Assembly (NCBI RefSeq): GCF_003992065.1
Contig: NZ_RQUZ01000005.1
Span: forward strand, 62,001 to 126,000
Reading direction: 5' to 3'
Source of the DNA: Veillonella seminalis
GTDB taxonomy: Bacteria > Bacillota > Negativicutes > Veillonellales > Veillonellaceae
Length of the DNA: 64,000 nt
Under the pieces are notes generated by a model. It saw only the letters and a list, made by a program, of their open reading frames with translations. It was not told where the DNA came from and did no database searches. The position numbers and the translations under genes were made by a program. This document shows, in pieces, positions 63,195-64,000 of the stretch (positions are counted from its first letter, which is position 1; every line of letters begins with the position of its first letter).

Positions 63195-64000
63195 ATGCGT
63201 ATCTTAGCGAAGGATGAAGCTAAATTCATCGATCAATGGGCAGTTGAAAAAGGCGGTTTGCCATTAGCGGTTTTGATGGAAAATGCCGGACGCGGTGTGG
63301 CAGAAGCCATCGTGGAAGCCTTTGAAGAATTGGATGAGCCTTTGGAGATTGTCATTGTTGCCGGCAAAGGCAATAATGGCGCCGACGGATTGGTGGCCGC
63401 TCGTCATTTAGAAGAATGGGGCCATGAAGTTCGTATTGTCATCCCTGATGAGGGTGAAGGTTCTGAACTCTTTGAAGAGCAAATGGCTGCTATTGAAGCT
63501 TTGGAAATCCCTGTTTTGACAATTGATGACGGTGATGTTTTTGAAACGGCTGACGTTATTGTCGACGGCTTGGTAGGTACCGGTTTAACCGGCGAATTAT
63601 GTGATTCCGTTATGGAAATTTTGGATCGTATAGATGCTCATGTGGAAACGTATCCTGATACGTTAATGGTAGCCATTGATGTACCTTCCGGTATGAACAG
63701 CAATACCGGTGAGGTAGCCAACGGGACTGTGGCTATGGATATTACGGTAACTTTTGGGGCTCCGAAAATCGGCATGTTATTATACCCGGCTTGCGCTTAT
63801 TGTGGGAAAATTGCTGTAAAAGGTCTTGGTTTTTCATGGGAAATGGCTTTATTAGATGATGACAATAAACAGTATCCGACTGAATTGATTACACCGGATC
63901 TTGTCACCGCCTTATTGCCGGAACGTGAAGAAACGGCACATAAGGGAACAAACGGGCATACCCTAATTATTGGCGGTTCCGATGGCATGATAGGGGCACC
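63195..64000 (+). CDS. nnr: Bifunctional NAD(P)H-hydrate repair enzyme Nnr (3' partial)
   Basis: 268 codons are visible from ATG 63195 (AAAGGAG 8 bases upstream) to the right edge with no stop. N-terminal YjeF_N epimerase domain: LMENAGRGVAEA near residue 28, and the AGKGNNGADG loop near 58. The C-terminal ADP-dependent NAD(P)H-hydrate dehydratase domain is only begun (HKGTNGHTLIIGGSDG near the edge). The protein repairs damaged hydrated NADH and NADPH. Confidence 0.92.
   Translation, partial: MRILAKDEAKFIDQWAVEKGGLPLAVLMENAGRGVAEAIVEAFEELDEPLEIVIVAGKGNNGADGLVAARHLEEWGHEVRIVIPDEGEGSELFEEQMAAIEALEIPVLTIDDGDVFETADVIVDGLVGTGLTGELCDSVMEILDRIDAHVETYPDTLMVAIDVPSGMNSNTGEVANGTVAMDITVTFGAPKIGMLLYPACAYCGKIAVKGLGFSWEMALLDDDNKQYPTELITPDLVTALLPEREETAHKGTNGHTLIIGGSDGMIGA

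Overview
The window is ordinary chromosomal DNA from a member of the Negativicutes, most likely a Veillonella-like Veillonellaceae. This is an inference from gene content and synteny. Gene order is Firmicute-like: cmk-plsC-ispH/S1-der-plsY-gpsA, yicC-remA-gmk-rpoZ-coaBC, and priA-def-fmt-rsmB-rlmN-stp-prkC-rsgA-rpe. Mixed with this are traits of a double-membraned envelope: a lipid A type phosphoethanolamine transferase, and a CsaB pyruvyl transferase beside a DUF5693 membrane protein. Base composition looks even throughout. I see no insertion sequence, prophage, CRISPR array or rRNA.

Layout. Positions 1-2200 hold the end of a methionine ABC importer operon (metN partial, metI, metQ) closed by a strong terminator. 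Positions 2400-9970 hold secA, prfB (a programmed +1 frameshift at a UAA), a DUF2993 lipoprotein-like protein, a DUF5693 membrane protein and csaB. Positions 10050-20765 hold a split transketolase, ftsEX with an M23 hydrolase and a C-terminal processing protease, obgE, yhbY, proBA, an unlisted 48-residue membrane ORF and nadD. Positions 20779-27562 hold yqeK, an LCP-family protein, rsfS, cvfB, trkAH and a metallo-beta-lactamase hydrolase. A five-gene tRNA cluster (Asp, Phe, Gly, Cys, Leu) with a near-consensus promoter and a terminator lies at 27699-28201.

Positions 28312-30683 hold a GNAT acetyltransferase facing a minus-strand phosphoethanolamine transferase. Positions 30778-42421 hold scpAB, an RluB-type pseudouridine synthase, a flavoprotein, cmk, plsC, an IspH-S1 fusion, der, plsY, gpsA, rsmD, coaD and a small coiled-coil protein. 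rqcH lies on the minus strand. Positions 44400-51190 hold yicC, remA, gmk, rpoZ, coaBC, a SAM-I riboswitch with metK, and a malolactic-enzyme-like gene cut by an in-frame TAG. Positions 51330-64000 hold priA, def, fmt, a DUF116 protein, rsmB, rlmN, the Stp/PrkC phosphatase-kinase pair, rsgA, rpe, acpS and the first part of nnr.

The most interesting points are five. (1) The malolactic-type enzyme is intact except for one TAG at a conserved position. (2) A 48-codon membrane ORF sits between proA and nadD with ATGA overlaps at both ends. (3) The RF2 autoregulatory frameshift site uses UAA instead of the usual UGA. (4) DUF2993-DUF5693-CsaB form a candidate envelope module. (5) A perfect 11-bp-arm inverted repeat lies just downstream of the malolactic gene promoter. 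No clearly new multi-gene system is demonstrated by the sequence alone.
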